A DNA stretch of 64,000 bases from Phycisphaera sp. (GTDB taxonomy: Bacteria > Planctomycetota > Phycisphaerae > Phycisphaerales > UBA1924). Both the position numbers and the translations under genes were made by a program. Below the pieces are notes generated by a model, which searched no databases, had not been told where the DNA came from, and saw only the letters and a program-made list of their open reading frames with translations. Below, piece by piece: positions 33,873 through 42,371 of the stretch. Within the stretch, counting starts at the first letter, position 1; each line of letters opens with the position of its first letter. The DNA is taken from positions 2,909,205 through 2,973,204 of the forward strand of contig CP098402.1 of NCBI GenBank assembly GCA_025916675.1. The letters run 5' to 3'.

Positions 33873-34357
33873 AGAAGTGCGTTGTGCTCGCGGCGCTGCT
33901 GCTGCTGGCCTCCCGCGTCTTGGCGCAGGAGGGGGTCGACATCGGCCCGGTCGAGATCTTCAACCCCGGCGCGCCCACGGGCGACGCCCCCGCCGCCGAA
34001 GCCGCCAGCACCACGGGGTGGGCCGACCACCTCACCCCGGCCGTCCAACTGGGCCTGACCATGGTGGCCATCGGCGTGCCCATGCTGGTCGTGGTGCTCG
34101 GCCGCCTGTGGCGCCGCCTGCCCGAGGGCGAGCGGGCGTTCATCCTGCTCAGCGTGGCGATGGGCCGTGGCCGCGGCTTCCGCGCCCGCCTGCGATCGCT
34201 GGCCGCCTCGGGCAAGGAGCACGACCGCCCGATCTCGCCGATCGCGATGCTGCTGGCCCCCCGCGCCTTCGACGCCGCCCTGGATCGCGCCACCCGGGCC
34301 GAACGCGCCTTCGGCGTGCCCCAGCGGCACGCGGTGCATGGGTTCAGGAAGGGGTGA
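33869..34357 (+). CDS. Exported single-pass membrane protein coupled to the HEAT protein
   Basis: The 162-residue product has a signal peptide (KKCVVLAALLLLASRVLAQ), about 40 periplasmic residues, one transmembrane helix (LGLTMVAIGVPMLVVVLGRLW, about 70-90) and a basic cytoplasmic C-terminus of about 70 residues (RGRGFRARLRSLAAS). I do not recognise the family. The GTG start overlaps the preceding stop and has GGGAG about seven bases upstream. The topology suggests that it anchors the HEAT protein at the inner membrane; this is inference from operon structure. Confidence 0.65.
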   Translation: MKKCVVLAALLLLASRVLAQEGVDIGPVEIFNPGAPTGDAPAAEAASTTGWADHLTPAVQLGLTMVAIGVPMLVVVLGRLWRRLPEGERAFILLSVAMGRGRGFRARLRSLAASGKEHDRPISPIAMLLAPRAFDAALDRATRAERAFGVPQRHAVHGFRKG

Positions 34358-34446
34358 GGAGGGGATTGGGATTAGGGATTAGGCAATGGGGCGGAGGCGG
34401 ACGGTTAAGGCCATTCTGGTCCCAATGCCTATTGCCCAATGCCTTC

Positions 34447-35841
34447 TTACCCACACCCCGCGTCGAACGCCGTCTGGAACGCCAGGAAGTCGAAGATCGT
34501 GAACTCGCCGTCGCCGTCGAGGTCGGCCTCGCTCCGCCCCGCGTCGAAGGCGTTGAAGAAGGCCAGGAAGTCGAAGATGGTCAGCTCGCCATCGGCGTCG
34601 AGGTCGGCCGGGCATGGGTTGCAAGAGAGGTCGAATAGGTACGCCGCGCCGTCCGCGTCGCCGCTCGATGTTACCTCGTCCAGCGAGGCGACCAGCGCGA
34701 GCCCGCCGTCGATGACCATATCGAAGCCAAAGTTGCCCGTGCGGTCCAGTGGGTTGGGCACCAGCCGCCGCACTTCGCGCCAGGTGCCGTCGGCCCGTTG
34801 CTCGAACTGGAACACGGCCCCGCGGCCCTCGGGCGCGAGCCTGAAGTCGGCCCGCCCCAGCATCACCCCGCCATCGACCAACACTCGCCACCCGAAGCCA
34901 TCGTTGCGCCTCGCGTCGTTCAGGGTGATCCGCTGGTCGAGCACCCACGCCTCGCCGTCGAACCAGTACGCGAAGATGCCACCCTGCGATCGATGCTCGG
35001 GCGCGTATGCCGGCACGCCAACCAGCAGCGACCGCCCGTTGTAGGCGATGTCGGTGCCGAAGCGGCCAAAGAAGTCGGCCATCACCTTCTGGAAGAACGT
35101 GAACGTGCCGTCGCCCTCGCGCTGGTAGATGAAGACCGAACCGCCGCCCGCCGTGATCGTGTCGTCGTCGGGGGCCGCGACGAACAGCCAGTCGTCGTCC
35201 ATCACCATGCGGCGGCCGTAGTCCCACGCGAAGGCCTCCGGCCCGGGCGACAGGGTCTGCACGTGCGCCCACTCGCCAGCCACTAGCCGGTACGCGTACA
35301 CGGCGTCGGGCCGGGTCACCTGGTTCCACACGATCATGCTGTCACCGTGCAGCACAACCCGCTTGCCGAAGTCGGCCTGCACCTCAGCGGGCGGCTCGAT
35401 TCGGGCGGTCTCGACCCACCGCGTGCCGTCGAAGCCATAATCGTAGAGCAAGCCACGCAGCGGCACGCCCCCCGGCACGGTGTGCTTGGGCGCGCCGATG
35501 ATCAGTCTGTTGCCATAAGCGGCCATGCCATAGCCATAATTGTCCCCCAGGCCGATGTCTGGCGGCACGAGCGTCTGGGTGAACTCAAGTTGACCATCGA
35601 CGAGTTCATACACATGCACGGCCCCGGTCGAGCAGGCGAACGTTGAGCCCGGGCACAGCGTCTGAGCAGCGGCATCGGCGACGAACCAATACTGGTCGTT
35701 CGTGGCCACCATGGAACCAAACTTCTCCGGTGGCGTGCCGACTGGTGGCTCTATGCGTTGGGGCACGCAGGGATCCTGGGCGTGGGTCAAGCCCGAGGCG
35801 ATGGCACACAGCAACCACGACGCGATGATGGCGTGCTTCAT
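34447..35841 (-). CDS. Secreted beta-propeller-like protein with paired C-terminal module
   Basis: The 464-residue protein has a signal peptide (about 1-24, SGLTHAQD). Repeating units then alternate Gly/Asp-rich turns and strands typical of FG-GAP/integrin-type propellers (GDNYGYGMAAYGNRLIIGAP, FGKRVVLHGDSMIVW, YGRRMVMDDDWLFVAAPDDD, FGTDIAYNGRSLLVGVPAY). The C-terminus repeats the module seen at 14221 and 30253: CPADLDADGELTIFDFLAF and DLDGDGEFTIFDFLAF, ending DAGCG. Probably cell-surface or extracellular; its ligand is unknown. The ATG at 35841 is chosen over a TTG two codons upstream. It converges with the gene ending at 34357. Confidence 0.85.
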   Translation of the reverse strand: MKHAIIASWLLCAIASGLTHAQDPCVPQRIEPPVGTPPEKFGSMVATNDQYWFVADAAAQTLCPGSTFACSTGAVHVYELVDGQLEFTQTLVPPDIGLGDNYGYGMAAYGNRLIIGAPKHTVPGGVPLRGLLYDYGFDGTRWVETARIEPPAEVQADFGKRVVLHGDSMIVWNQVTRPDAVYAYRLVAGEWAHVQTLSPGPEAFAWDYGRRMVMDDDWLFVAAPDDDTITAGGGSVFIYQREGDGTFTFFQKVMADFFGRFGTDIAYNGRSLLVGVPAYAPEHRSQGGIFAYWFDGEAWVLDQRITLNDARRNDGFGWRVLVDGGVMLGRADFRLAPEGRGAVFQFEQRADGTWREVRRLVPNPLDRTGNFGFDMVIDGGLALVASLDEVTSSGDADGAAYLFDLSCNPCPADLDADGELTIFDFLAFFNAFDAGRSEADLDGDGEFTIFDFLAFQTAFDAGCG

Positions 35842-35894
35842 GCCCAACTATTCCGTCTCACGGCCGACTTGGTTGCAGGCACAGCGTCGCAGAC

Positions 35895-36029
35895 ATGCAC
35901 GACCTGGCGCTGTACAGCGATTGCTACAATGCCGGCAACCCGCGGGCCGACACCGACGCGGACGAGGTGGTCGACGCGATCGACATGCTGAACGATCTGG
36001 ACGCCTACGACAGGGCGACCGGGCCGTAA
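35895..36029 (+). pseudogene. Possible C-terminal remnant of a secreted protein
   Basis: A 44-codon frame reads MHDLALYSDCYNAGNPRADT, then DADEVVDAIDMLNDLDAYDR and a short end. The Asp-rich DTDADEVVDAIDML pattern and the position just before the stop resemble the C-terminal repeat module of the neighbouring secreted proteins, but the rest of such a gene is missing upstream. It is more likely a decay remnant than a functional small gene. Confidence 0.35.
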
Positions 36030-36058
36030 GCGACTCGGACATGGTGAACCACCCCCAC

Positions 36059-36082
36059 GGGCCCGCCAACACGGGCCCTTCT
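36059..36082 (+). terminator. Hairpin terminator after the remnant frame
   Basis: Two copies of the self-complementary GGGCCC (36059-36064, 36073-36078) are separated by eight bases and followed by TTCT. The position 30 bases after the stop at 36029 suits a terminator of the remnant gene. Confidence 0.4.
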
Positions 36083-36226
36083 CATGCCCCTGAGAGCCCC
36101 TCGCGGCCCCCGCGTTCGATGCTTCTCGGGCGTTGGTCCGCGTGCCCACGCGGCTCGGCGACACCCCCCGCGGAGCACACCCCCTGCGGAGCAGCTCGGC
36201 CCGTGGATAACACGAACACGCGGGAA

Positions 36227-36249
36227 CCCGGCCTTGCGGGCCGGCTTTT
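36227..36249 (+). terminator. Intrinsic terminator
   Basis: CCGGCC (36228-36233) pairs with GGCCGG (36239-36244) around a 5-base loop, followed by CTTTTC, a standard stem plus T-run. It lies 40 bases before the tandem-repeat tract and would block read-through from the left. Confidence 0.55.
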
Positions 36250-36288
36250 CGAGAATCCGGACGTTGTGAGATCGCGGGGGAACTCTTG

Positions 36289-36552
36289 GAATTGGAATTC
36301 CAACGGTTACCGCGACAATTTGAACGGCTGCCACGACAATTTCAGCCGTTCCTCTTCGAAGGGGAATCGCTCCCCTTCGAAGGAACACCGTTGCCGATCG
36401 GATTCCAGCCGCTGAAATTGCAATTCCAGCGGTTGCCAATGGAATTTGAGGCGCTGCCAATGCAATTTGAACGGTTCCCCCTCGAAGGGGAATCATTGCC
36501 CATCGATGGGGAGCCGTTCGGGATCGATCCCGAGCCGTTCGCGATCGATGCA
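36289..36552. repeat. Tandem array of twelve 21-bp units
   Basis: From 36289 to 36540 the sequence divides into twelve consecutive 21-base units plus a partial one. Each has a conserved right part close to GAACGGTTG/GAGCCGTTC and a variable, often palindromic left core (CCCATCGATGGG, GGGATCGATCCC, CCTTCGAAGG, GGAATTCC). The units are diverged but the period is exact. In the plus frame they would read as heptapeptides such as PMEFEAL and PIDGEPF, but the frame has no convincing gene around it. Confidence 0.85.
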
Positions 36553-36655
36553 ACCCCCCCAGGAGCGATGATGGACCGTTCCGGAGCGGGGCCGATCCGG
36601 CTGGGGCCAGGCGGGCGTTTCCGGACCCGCCCGGCGGGCCTCTACGCTTGTCGCC

Positions 36656-37933
36656 GTGAACAGCCCAGGCCCAGCAACGATCCCCACCACCCCCACGATC
36701 GCCATCGTCGGTGCCGGCGCGGCGGGGCTGATGGCCGCCATCTCGGCGGGGCGGGCGGTGCGCGATCGGGGTGGCAAAAACCGCATCGTCCTGCTCGATG
36801 GCGCCAACAAGATCGGCGTCAAGATCCTCGTCGCCGGCGGGGGGCGGTGCAACGTGACGCACCACGCCGTCGACGAGAAGCAGTACGCCGGCACGTCGCG
36901 GAACACGATCCGCAAGGTGCTCCGCGCGTTCGGCGTCCAGGACACGGTCGCGTTTTTCGAGGAGTTGGGCGTCACGCTCAAGCGCGAGGGCACTGGCAAG
37001 CTCTTCCCCACCACCGACAAGGCGCAGACCGTGCTCGGCGCGCTGCTGGGCGAGGTCGAGCGGCTGGGTGTCGAACTGGTCCACCCCTGGCGCGTTCGCG
37101 AGGTCGAGCGCGTTGATGGCGGCTTCGTCTTGTCTCGCGCCAACTCGACCGAGACGATGCGCACCGATCGCCTCGTGCTGTGCAGCGGGGGCATGGCACT
37201 CCCGCGCAGCGGCTCGGACGGTGGCGGGTACACCATCGCGCGGGCGTTGGGGCACACGATCACCGAGCGTGTGTTCCCGGCGCTGGTGCCGCTCGTTGTC
37301 GGGCCAGAGTCGGCCTGGCTCACCGAGCTCAGCGGCGTGAGCTGCCGGGCGGGCGTCGAGGTGCGCTCGAGCACCGGCAAGCGGCTCGCACGGTTCGAGA
37401 ACGATTTGCTGTGTACGCACTTCGGCCTGAGCGGGCCGGGGCCGATGGACGCGTCGCGCTACCTGACCGCCGCACGGCACGAGGATCGCAGCGCGACGCT
37501 GTTCATCTGCTGGATCGATGAGCCATTCGAGACCATCGACGCCGCGCTGCAAGGGCTTGGCCAGCGCACTCCACTCGCGTTTGTTCGCGAGCACCTGCCC
37601 GAGCGCCTTGCTTGTGCGTTATGTGTGCGAGCAGGCGTCGATCCCGCATGCCTTGGTAACCAACTTCCGCGCGAGCCGCGCCGCCAGTTGGCGCACCTGC
37701 TGGCGGGTACGCCGATTGAGGTCTCGGGCGATCGCGGCTTCACGCACGCCGAGGTGACCGCCGGGGGCGTGCCGCTCGGCGAGATCAACCCCGCGACGAT
37801 GGCCAGCCGGGCGAGCGAGAATGTATGGCTGGCGGGCGAGATCCTGGATGTCGACGGGCGGATCGGGGGGTTCAACTTCCAATGGGCGTGGGCGAGCGGG
37901 CATGTCGCGGGGCGGAGCGCGGCGGGTGAGTGA
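36656..37933 (+). CDS. HI0933-family flavoprotein (BaiN/YhiN-like oxidoreductase)
   Basis: A 425-residue FAD protein with the dinucleotide site IAIVGAGAAGLMAAISAGRA near the N-terminus, the family motif VKILVAGGGRCNVTH (about 60-75), SGGMALPRSGSDGGGY, THFGLSGPG and the C-terminal ENVWLAGEILDVDGRIGGFN. Members are flavin-dependent reductases of poorly known substrate; one is the bile-acid enzyme BaiN. The GTG at 36656 is the likely start. The 21-bp repeat array lies about 100 bases upstream. The HEAT gene follows 43 bases downstream, with its own ribosome-binding site. Confidence 0.85.
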   Translation: MNSPGPATIPTTPTIAIVGAGAAGLMAAISAGRAVRDRGGKNRIVLLDGANKIGVKILVAGGGRCNVTHHAVDEKQYAGTSRNTIRKVLRAFGVQDTVAFFEELGVTLKREGTGKLFPTTDKAQTVLGALLGEVERLGVELVHPWRVREVERVDGGFVLSRANSTETMRTDRLVLCSGGMALPRSGSDGGGYTIARALGHTITERVFPALVPLVVGPESAWLTELSGVSCRAGVEVRSSTGKRLARFENDLLCTHFGLSGPGPMDASRYLTAARHEDRSATLFICWIDEPFETIDAALQGLGQRTPLAFVREHLPERLACALCVRAGVDPACLGNQLPREPRRQLAHLLAGTPIEVSGDRGFTHAEVTAGGVPLGEINPATMASRASENVWLAGEILDVDGRIGGFNFQWAWASGHVAGRSAAGE

Positions 37934-37976
37934 TCTGCTGGTATGCTTCGGTTCACACCGAAGGGGAGGACCGAGC

Positions 37977-39158
37977 ATGGGCATCGACAAGGCGTGGATC
38001 GAGAAAATCATGGACGGCCTGCGTGCGGTGCCCGCGCCGTTGAAGAATGAGAAGCATGGCGAGGCGTTCCACGCCGTCTTGGGCGATCTCCAGGAAGAGG
38101 CGCCCGAGGACGATTCGATTCCGACGATGGCCGCGGACGCGACCGAGGAGATCGTGCGTGTGATCGACGCGACGGTGGGCACAAAGAAGGCCGGCAACGT
38201 GGCGCACGACATCCTGTTCGGGATGAAGCTGCTCGCGCTCCTGGGCGAGCGTGCGGGCGTTGACTGCATCATCCGAGCCGCCCGCGCCGGCTTCGAGGCC
38301 GACAACTGGTTCTGGACGATCGTGTTTGGGCCATTCGGGCAGGGCCACCGCGAGGCGGATCGCCTGTTTGGCGAGCTGGCCGAACCGTTGCCCGAGGAAT
38401 TCGTCGGCGTCGCGTTGCTCGACGCGGCGAACGAGGCCTGCCGGGAGGGCAACGCCGAGCGTCACCCGTTCGATTCGGACGCGGGCGTCGCGCGTCTGCG
38501 TGAGTATCTCACTGGCGAGACAGAGAGCTACGCGCACAGCGCGTGCGGGGCCCTTGCGTTCATCCAACACGCCGAACGCGACGCGTTGCTCGAGCTTGCG
38601 CAGCAGCACGCCGACGACGGCGTGCGCATCGAGGCCGCGTGGATGCTGGCCAAGCTCGACCGGCAGGAGGGCTTCGACGCCATCGCCCGGGCATGCCTGG
38701 ACCCGAATCGGGCCACGCAGGCGATGCACTACCTCGAGGAGCTGGGGCGTGAAGACCTGGTACCGCCGCCCGCACGCGAGCCCGACTTTGTCGCCCTGGC
38801 GGAGATGTGCAACTGGCTTAGCCACCCCAGCGAGTTCGGCGAATCGCCCGATGCCATCGAGTTGCTCGACAAGCGGACGATCTATTGGCCGCCCACCGGC
38901 GACACGCGCGAGATGCGCATCTTCAAGTATCGCTACGAGCCCAACGGCGACTGGCGAGAGGAGCCCGAGGAGGGCGTGGGCCTGGTTGGTTCGACCACGT
39001 TCGCGCTGTTCGGCGAGACCGAGCCCAGCATGGACCCCAAGGACATCTACGGCCGGCACTGCTGCTGGGAGTTGCGGATGGAAGAGGACGAGCGCGCGCC
39101 CGAGGATGGCGAGAACGACGCCGAACTGGGCTGGCGGCTCATCGAGACGGGTGGCTAA
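37977..39158 (+). CDS. HEAT-repeat domain protein of unknown function
   Basis: The 393-residue protein is acidic and helical. The middle has HEAT-like pairs (YAHSACGALAFIQHAERDALLELAQ, DGVRIEAAWMLAKLDRQEGFDAI, RATQAMHYLEELGREDL). The C-terminal 110 residues are mixed, with strand-like segments (MRIFKYRYEPNGDW, GLVGSTTFALFGE) and an Asp/Glu-rich end. There is no signal peptide. A strong AAGGGGAGGA six bases before the ATG at 37977 makes the start certain. HEAT domains of this sort bind proteins; the partner is not evident. Confidence 0.75.
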   Translation: MGIDKAWIEKIMDGLRAVPAPLKNEKHGEAFHAVLGDLQEEAPEDDSIPTMAADATEEIVRVIDATVGTKKAGNVAHDILFGMKLLALLGERAGVDCIIRAARAGFEADNWFWTIVFGPFGQGHREADRLFGELAEPLPEEFVGVALLDAANEACREGNAERHPFDSDAGVARLREYLTGETESYAHSACGALAFIQHAERDALLELAQQHADDGVRIEAAWMLAKLDRQEGFDAIARACLDPNRATQAMHYLEELGREDLVPPPAREPDFVALAEMCNWLSHPSEFGESPDAIELLDKRTIYWPPTGDTREMRIFKYRYEPNGDWREEPEEGVGLVGSTTFALFGETEPSMDPKDIYGRHCCWELRMEEDERAPEDGENDAELGWRLIETGG

Positions 39159-39281
39159 TCGATCGATTTTTCGCTCTCGTGTCACAAACCTCCTTGGCGG
39201 CGCAATAGACCGGCGTCGGCGGCGTTGGATGGGCGTGGTCGGCGGCTCGTTCGAGCACCCAGCCATCCAAGGAGAACACAC

Positions 39282-40331
39282 ATGCCCGCAAACACTCCGG
39301 TGCGCACGATGGCGGTGATCGTGCTGGCCGCCGGCCTCGCGCAGGCCCACCCCGACCATGACCAACCCGAGCAGAACCAGCAGCAGGGCCGCCAACCCCG
39401 GCAGATGGAAGCCGTCGATCTGCCCGCGCCCGAGGTCACCATCACCATCCAGGGCGAGCACCGGGTGATCCGATCCAACGGCCTGCCGACGCACGAGACC
39501 GGCGCGTTTCCGAATGATGGCAATCCGAACGCGATGCGTGCCCAAACCCACGAGTACCGCGTGCCGCTGAACCCGCAGATCACCGAGCAACCCACCCCCG
39601 CCCGGCCCGAGTTCGGCATCGGCGTCAATGGCGTGATCTTCGACTCGGGCACGGGCGAGTTCTGGACGGCCGACAACCCGCAGGCCTTCGGCGGCGGCTC
39701 GGAGTGGAACTACGACGCGCTGGGCGGCGGCGTGCCGTTCGGCATCGACATGAACCACGCCCACGTGCAACCCACGGGCAAGTACCACTACCACGGCGTG
39801 CCGACGGGCTTGCTCGAAGAACTCGCGAGCCAGGATCACGAGCATTATGGGGATCACGGGCACAGCCACACCGTCGATGAGCGGATGATCCAGATCGGCT
39901 GGGCGTTCGACGGCTTCCCGATCTACGGGCCCTACGGCTATCGCGATGCGAGTGACGCGGGCTCCGAAATCCGCAAGCTGCGGTCGAGCTACAAGCTCAA
40001 GGAGGGCAACCGCCCCGAGCCGCCGGATGGGCCGGGCGAGGCGTACGACGGCACGTTCGGCGCCGACTACGAGTACGTCGAGGGCCACGGCGATCTGGAC
40101 GAGTGCAACGGCCGCTTCGGCGTGACGCCCGAGTTCCCCGAGGGCACGTACTACTACGTTGTCACCGAGGCGTTCCCCAGCATCCCCCGCATGTGGCGCG
40201 GCACGCCCGACGCCTCGATACAACGCCGGGGCGGGCCGCCCCCCGGTGGCGAGAACGGCCAGCGGCCGCGCGGCCCACGCCAGGGCGAACGCGGGCAGCG
40301 CCCGCCGAGGGGCCAGCGCCCCGGCGGTTGA
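39282..40331 (+). CDS. Secreted YHYH-domain protein
   Basis: The 349-residue protein has a signal peptide (AVIVLAAGLAQAHPDHDQ) and a YHYH domain with the name-giving motif in TGKYHYHGVPTGLL, the His-rich region HEHYGDHGHSHTVDE and GWAFDGFPIYGPYGYRD. The C-terminal 45 residues are low-complexity Pro/Gly/Arg/Gln (GPRQGERGQRPPRGQR). YHYH proteins are exported and probably bind metal through the histidines, but no activity is established. AAGGAG ahead of the ATG at 39282 supports the start. A strong hairpin (40360-40389) ends the transcript. Confidence 0.85.
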   Translation: MPANTPVRTMAVIVLAAGLAQAHPDHDQPEQNQQQGRQPRQMEAVDLPAPEVTITIQGEHRVIRSNGLPTHETGAFPNDGNPNAMRAQTHEYRVPLNPQITEQPTPARPEFGIGVNGVIFDSGTGEFWTADNPQAFGGGSEWNYDALGGGVPFGIDMNHAHVQPTGKYHYHGVPTGLLEELASQDHEHYGDHGHSHTVDERMIQIGWAFDGFPIYGPYGYRDASDAGSEIRKLRSSYKLKEGNRPEPPDGPGEAYDGTFGADYEYVEGHGDLDECNGRFGVTPEFPEGTYYYVVTEAFPSIPRMWRGTPDASIQRRGGPPPGGENGQRPRGPRQGERGQRPPRGQRPGG

Positions 40332-40359
40332 CGAGCATCCCCCAGCACCGACTGCTTGA

Positions 40360-40389
40360 GCGGCCCCGAGCATCCACGCTTGGGGCCGC
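40360..40389 (+). terminator. Hairpin terminator after the YHYH gene
   Basis: GCGGCCCC (40360-40367) and GGGGCCGC (40382-40389) form a perfect 8-bp stem around a 14-base loop that can add pairs, 28 bases past the stop. GTTCGTTCG follows, not a clean T-run. Confidence 0.5.
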
Positions 40390-40413
40390 GTTCGTTCGCT
40401 ATCCTCCCCCAAC

Positions 40414-41400
40414 ATGGATCGAGGGAACACAAACGGCCAGGTCGTGATCGCCGGTGGCAGCGGCTTCATCGGCACGTCTCTAGCGCATCACCTTTCGGCG
40501 ATGGGTACATCAGTGGTTGTGCTCTCGCGCAGCAGGCTAAGGGTCGATGGACCGTGGCGGCATGCCCAATGGGATGCACGCACGCTGGGCGAATGGGCGA
40601 AGGAACTCGACGGCGCAAGCGGCCTGGTGAATCTCGTCGGCCGCACGGTCGATTGCATCAAGACGCCAGACCACCGCGACGAGATCCTGCGGTCGAGGGT
40701 GGAGGCGACCACTGTGCTGGGCCGGGCCGTCCGCTCGGTGAACACGCCGCCGCCGGTGTGGGTGCAGATGAGCACGGCCCACATCTACGGCGACCCGCCC
40801 TCGGTAGTCTGTGATGAAGAATCACCATTTGGCTTGGGCCTCGCCCCGCTCGTGGGCCGGGCGTGGGAAGAGGCCTTCCACGCCAGTGCGCTCGCCGAGC
40901 AGAAGAAGGTCGTCCTCCGCACCAGCTTCGTCGTCGGCCGCGATCGAGGGGCTGGCGGCGGCGCGCTCGCGCGGCTCCGGTTCTTAGCCAGGCTTGGCCT
41001 TGGTGGTCGTGTCGGCTCGGGCACGCAGGGCATGAGCTGGATCCACGAGGCCGACATGAACGCCCTGTTCGAGCGGGCGCTGACCAACGCCGAGATGGCC
41101 GGCACCTACATCGCCTCGGCTCCGAACCCGGTATCCCAGGTCGAGTTCATGCGCACCCTGCGAAAGCGGATCGGCATGCCCGTCGGGCTCCCCGCCTTCG
41201 CGTGGATGGTGCGACTCGGTGCGCCGCTCGTCATGAAGACCGATCCCGAGCTCGCGTTGTATGGGCGATACGTTGTCTCCCGCCGGCTGGCCGAGGAGGG
41301 CTTTGAGTTCCGGTTTCCCGATCTCGAACCCGCTCTTGCCGACCTTCTGGCGAACGGGGCTATTTCTCAAACAGCCTCGAGCGATCCGCGAACGCCTTGA
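40414..41400 (+). CDS. TIGR01777-family NAD-dependent epimerase-like protein
   Basis: The 328-residue protein belongs to the short-chain dehydrogenase/epimerase superfamily, YfcH/TIGR01777 branch. The cofactor site is [18 protein letters not shown], and the family stretches [55 protein letters not shown] (each longer in the protein) and [13 protein letters not shown] are present. No substrate is established for the group. The 3' end overlaps the convergent glyoxalase gene by 41 bases, so the last 13 residues share DNA with it. Confidence 0.88.
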   Translation: MDRGNTNGQVVIAGGSGFIGTSLAHHLSAMGTSVVVLSRSRLRVDGPWRHAQWDARTLGEWAKELDGASGLVNLVGRTVDCIKTPDHRDEILRSRVEATTVLGRAVRSVNTPPPVWVQMSTAHIYGDPPSVVCDEESPFGLGLAPLVGRAWEEAFHASALAEQKKVVLRTSFVVGRDRGAGGGALARLRFLARLGLGGRVGSGTQGMSWIHEADMNALFERALTNAEMAGTYIASAPNPVSQVEFMRTLRKRIGMPVGLPAFAWMVRLGAPLVMKTDPELALYGRYVVSRRLAEEGFEFRFPDLEPALADLLANGAISQTASSDPRTP

Positions 41401-41776
41401 ATTCCAGCGCGTTGCCCGAGGGATCGCGGAAGAACATGGTCGCCTGCTCGCCCGGCTGGCCCTCGAAGCGGACGTAGGGCTCGATCACGAATTCGACGCC
41501 GGCGGCGCGTAACTTGTCGGCCAGCGAGCGCCACTCGGGCATGCCCAGCACGACACCGAAGTGGGGCACCGGAACATCGTGGCCGTCCACCGCATTGGTC
41601 GGCGCCGGGTCTTCCACCTTCTCTGACAAGTGCGCCACGATCTGGTGGCCGAAGAGATCAAAGTCGATCCAGTGGTCGCTGCTGCGTCCCTCCGGGCAGC
41701 CGAGCAAGCCGCCGTAGAACGTTCGGGTCTCTTCGAGGTCTGTCACGGGGAAGGCGAGGTGGAAGGGGTTGGGCAT
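41360..41776 (-). CDS. VOC/glyoxalase-fold protein
   Basis: The 138-residue protein has the vicinal oxygen chelate fold. The N-terminal half begins with [22 protein letters not shown] and [15 protein letters not shown], and the second with [18 protein letters not shown] and [16 protein letters not shown], each contributing metal ligands (His6-region, Glu near the end). It resembles putative dioxygenases/glyoxalases of unknown substrate. The ATG at 41776 begins the fold. It converges on and overlaps the epimerase gene by 41 bases. Confidence 0.85.
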   Translation of the reverse strand: MPNPFHLAFPVTDLEETRTFYGGLLGCPEGRSSDHWIDFDLFGHQIVAHLSEKVEDPAPTNAVDGHDVPVPHFGVVLGMPEWRSLADKLRAAGVEFVIEPYVRFEGQPGEQATMFFRDPSGNALEFKAFADRSRLFEK

Positions 41777-41891
41777 GGCGCAATGGTATTCCCCGACGAC
41801 CACGCACGAACACGGCCAACACGAGCACCACGAGGCGGACGAGTGCGCCGTATAGCATGCCAACCAACATCCAACGGAGGAGGTGAACGCT

Positions 41892-42293
41892 ATGAGCATC
41901 ACATTGGAACAAGCACAGAACGTCGTCGAGGCCGCGCTCGCGGAATCGAAGAAGATCGATACGAAAATGAACGTCGCCGTGGTCGATGCGGGCATGAACC
42001 TCGTCGCGTTCGCGCGACAGGACGGCGCTTGGCTTGGCTCGATCGACATCGCGATGAAGAAGGCCCGCACGGCCCGCGGCTTCGACATGGACTCGGGCGA
42101 GATCGGCAAGCTCAGCCAGCCGGGCGGCGCCCTCTACAACATCGAGCACTCCAACGGCGGGCTCATCAGCTTCCCCGGCGGCGTGCCTCTGAAGGACGCC
42201 AGTGGAACGATCGTCGGGGCCATCGGCGTCTCAGGCAGTTCCGTGGAGAACGACCACACTGTCGCCGCAGCCGGCGCGAAAGCGATAGGCTAA
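41892..42293 (+). CDS. GlcG/HbpS-family protein
   Basis: The 133-residue protein matches the GlcG/HbpS (DUF336) family: [56 protein letters not shown] and [22 protein letters not shown]. HbpS from Streptomyces binds haem and is linked to oxidative stress, while GlcG lies in glycolate operons of unclear role. There is no signal peptide here. GGAGGAGGTG six bases upstream fixes the ATG at 41892. It stands 78 bases before rsgA and may share its transcript. Confidence 0.85.
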   Translation: MSITLEQAQNVVEAALAESKKIDTKMNVAVVDAGMNLVAFARQDGAWLGSIDIAMKKARTARGFDMDSGEIGKLSQPGGALYNIEHSNGGLISFPGGVPLKDASGTIVGAIGVSGSSVENDHTVAAAGAKAIG

Positions 42294-42371
42294 CGAGCCG
42301 ACCCGAGACGCCGGCACTAGACTTCGAGCGATGCTCCGGACCTGTTCGATGCTCGCTCGAGGTGCCCCGGC

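Noticed and set aside
34358-34446. Inverted repeat around AGGCAATGGG / CCCAATGCCT between convergent genes
   Set aside because: The arms match poorly and no T-run is present; too weak to call a terminator.
36286-37116. TTG-initiated plus frame through the 21-bp repeats, heptapeptide product
   Set aside because: GGGGGA does precede the TTG, but after the repeats the frame continues only as a shadow of the flavoprotein gene in another frame, with no sensible end. A repeat array is the better reading.
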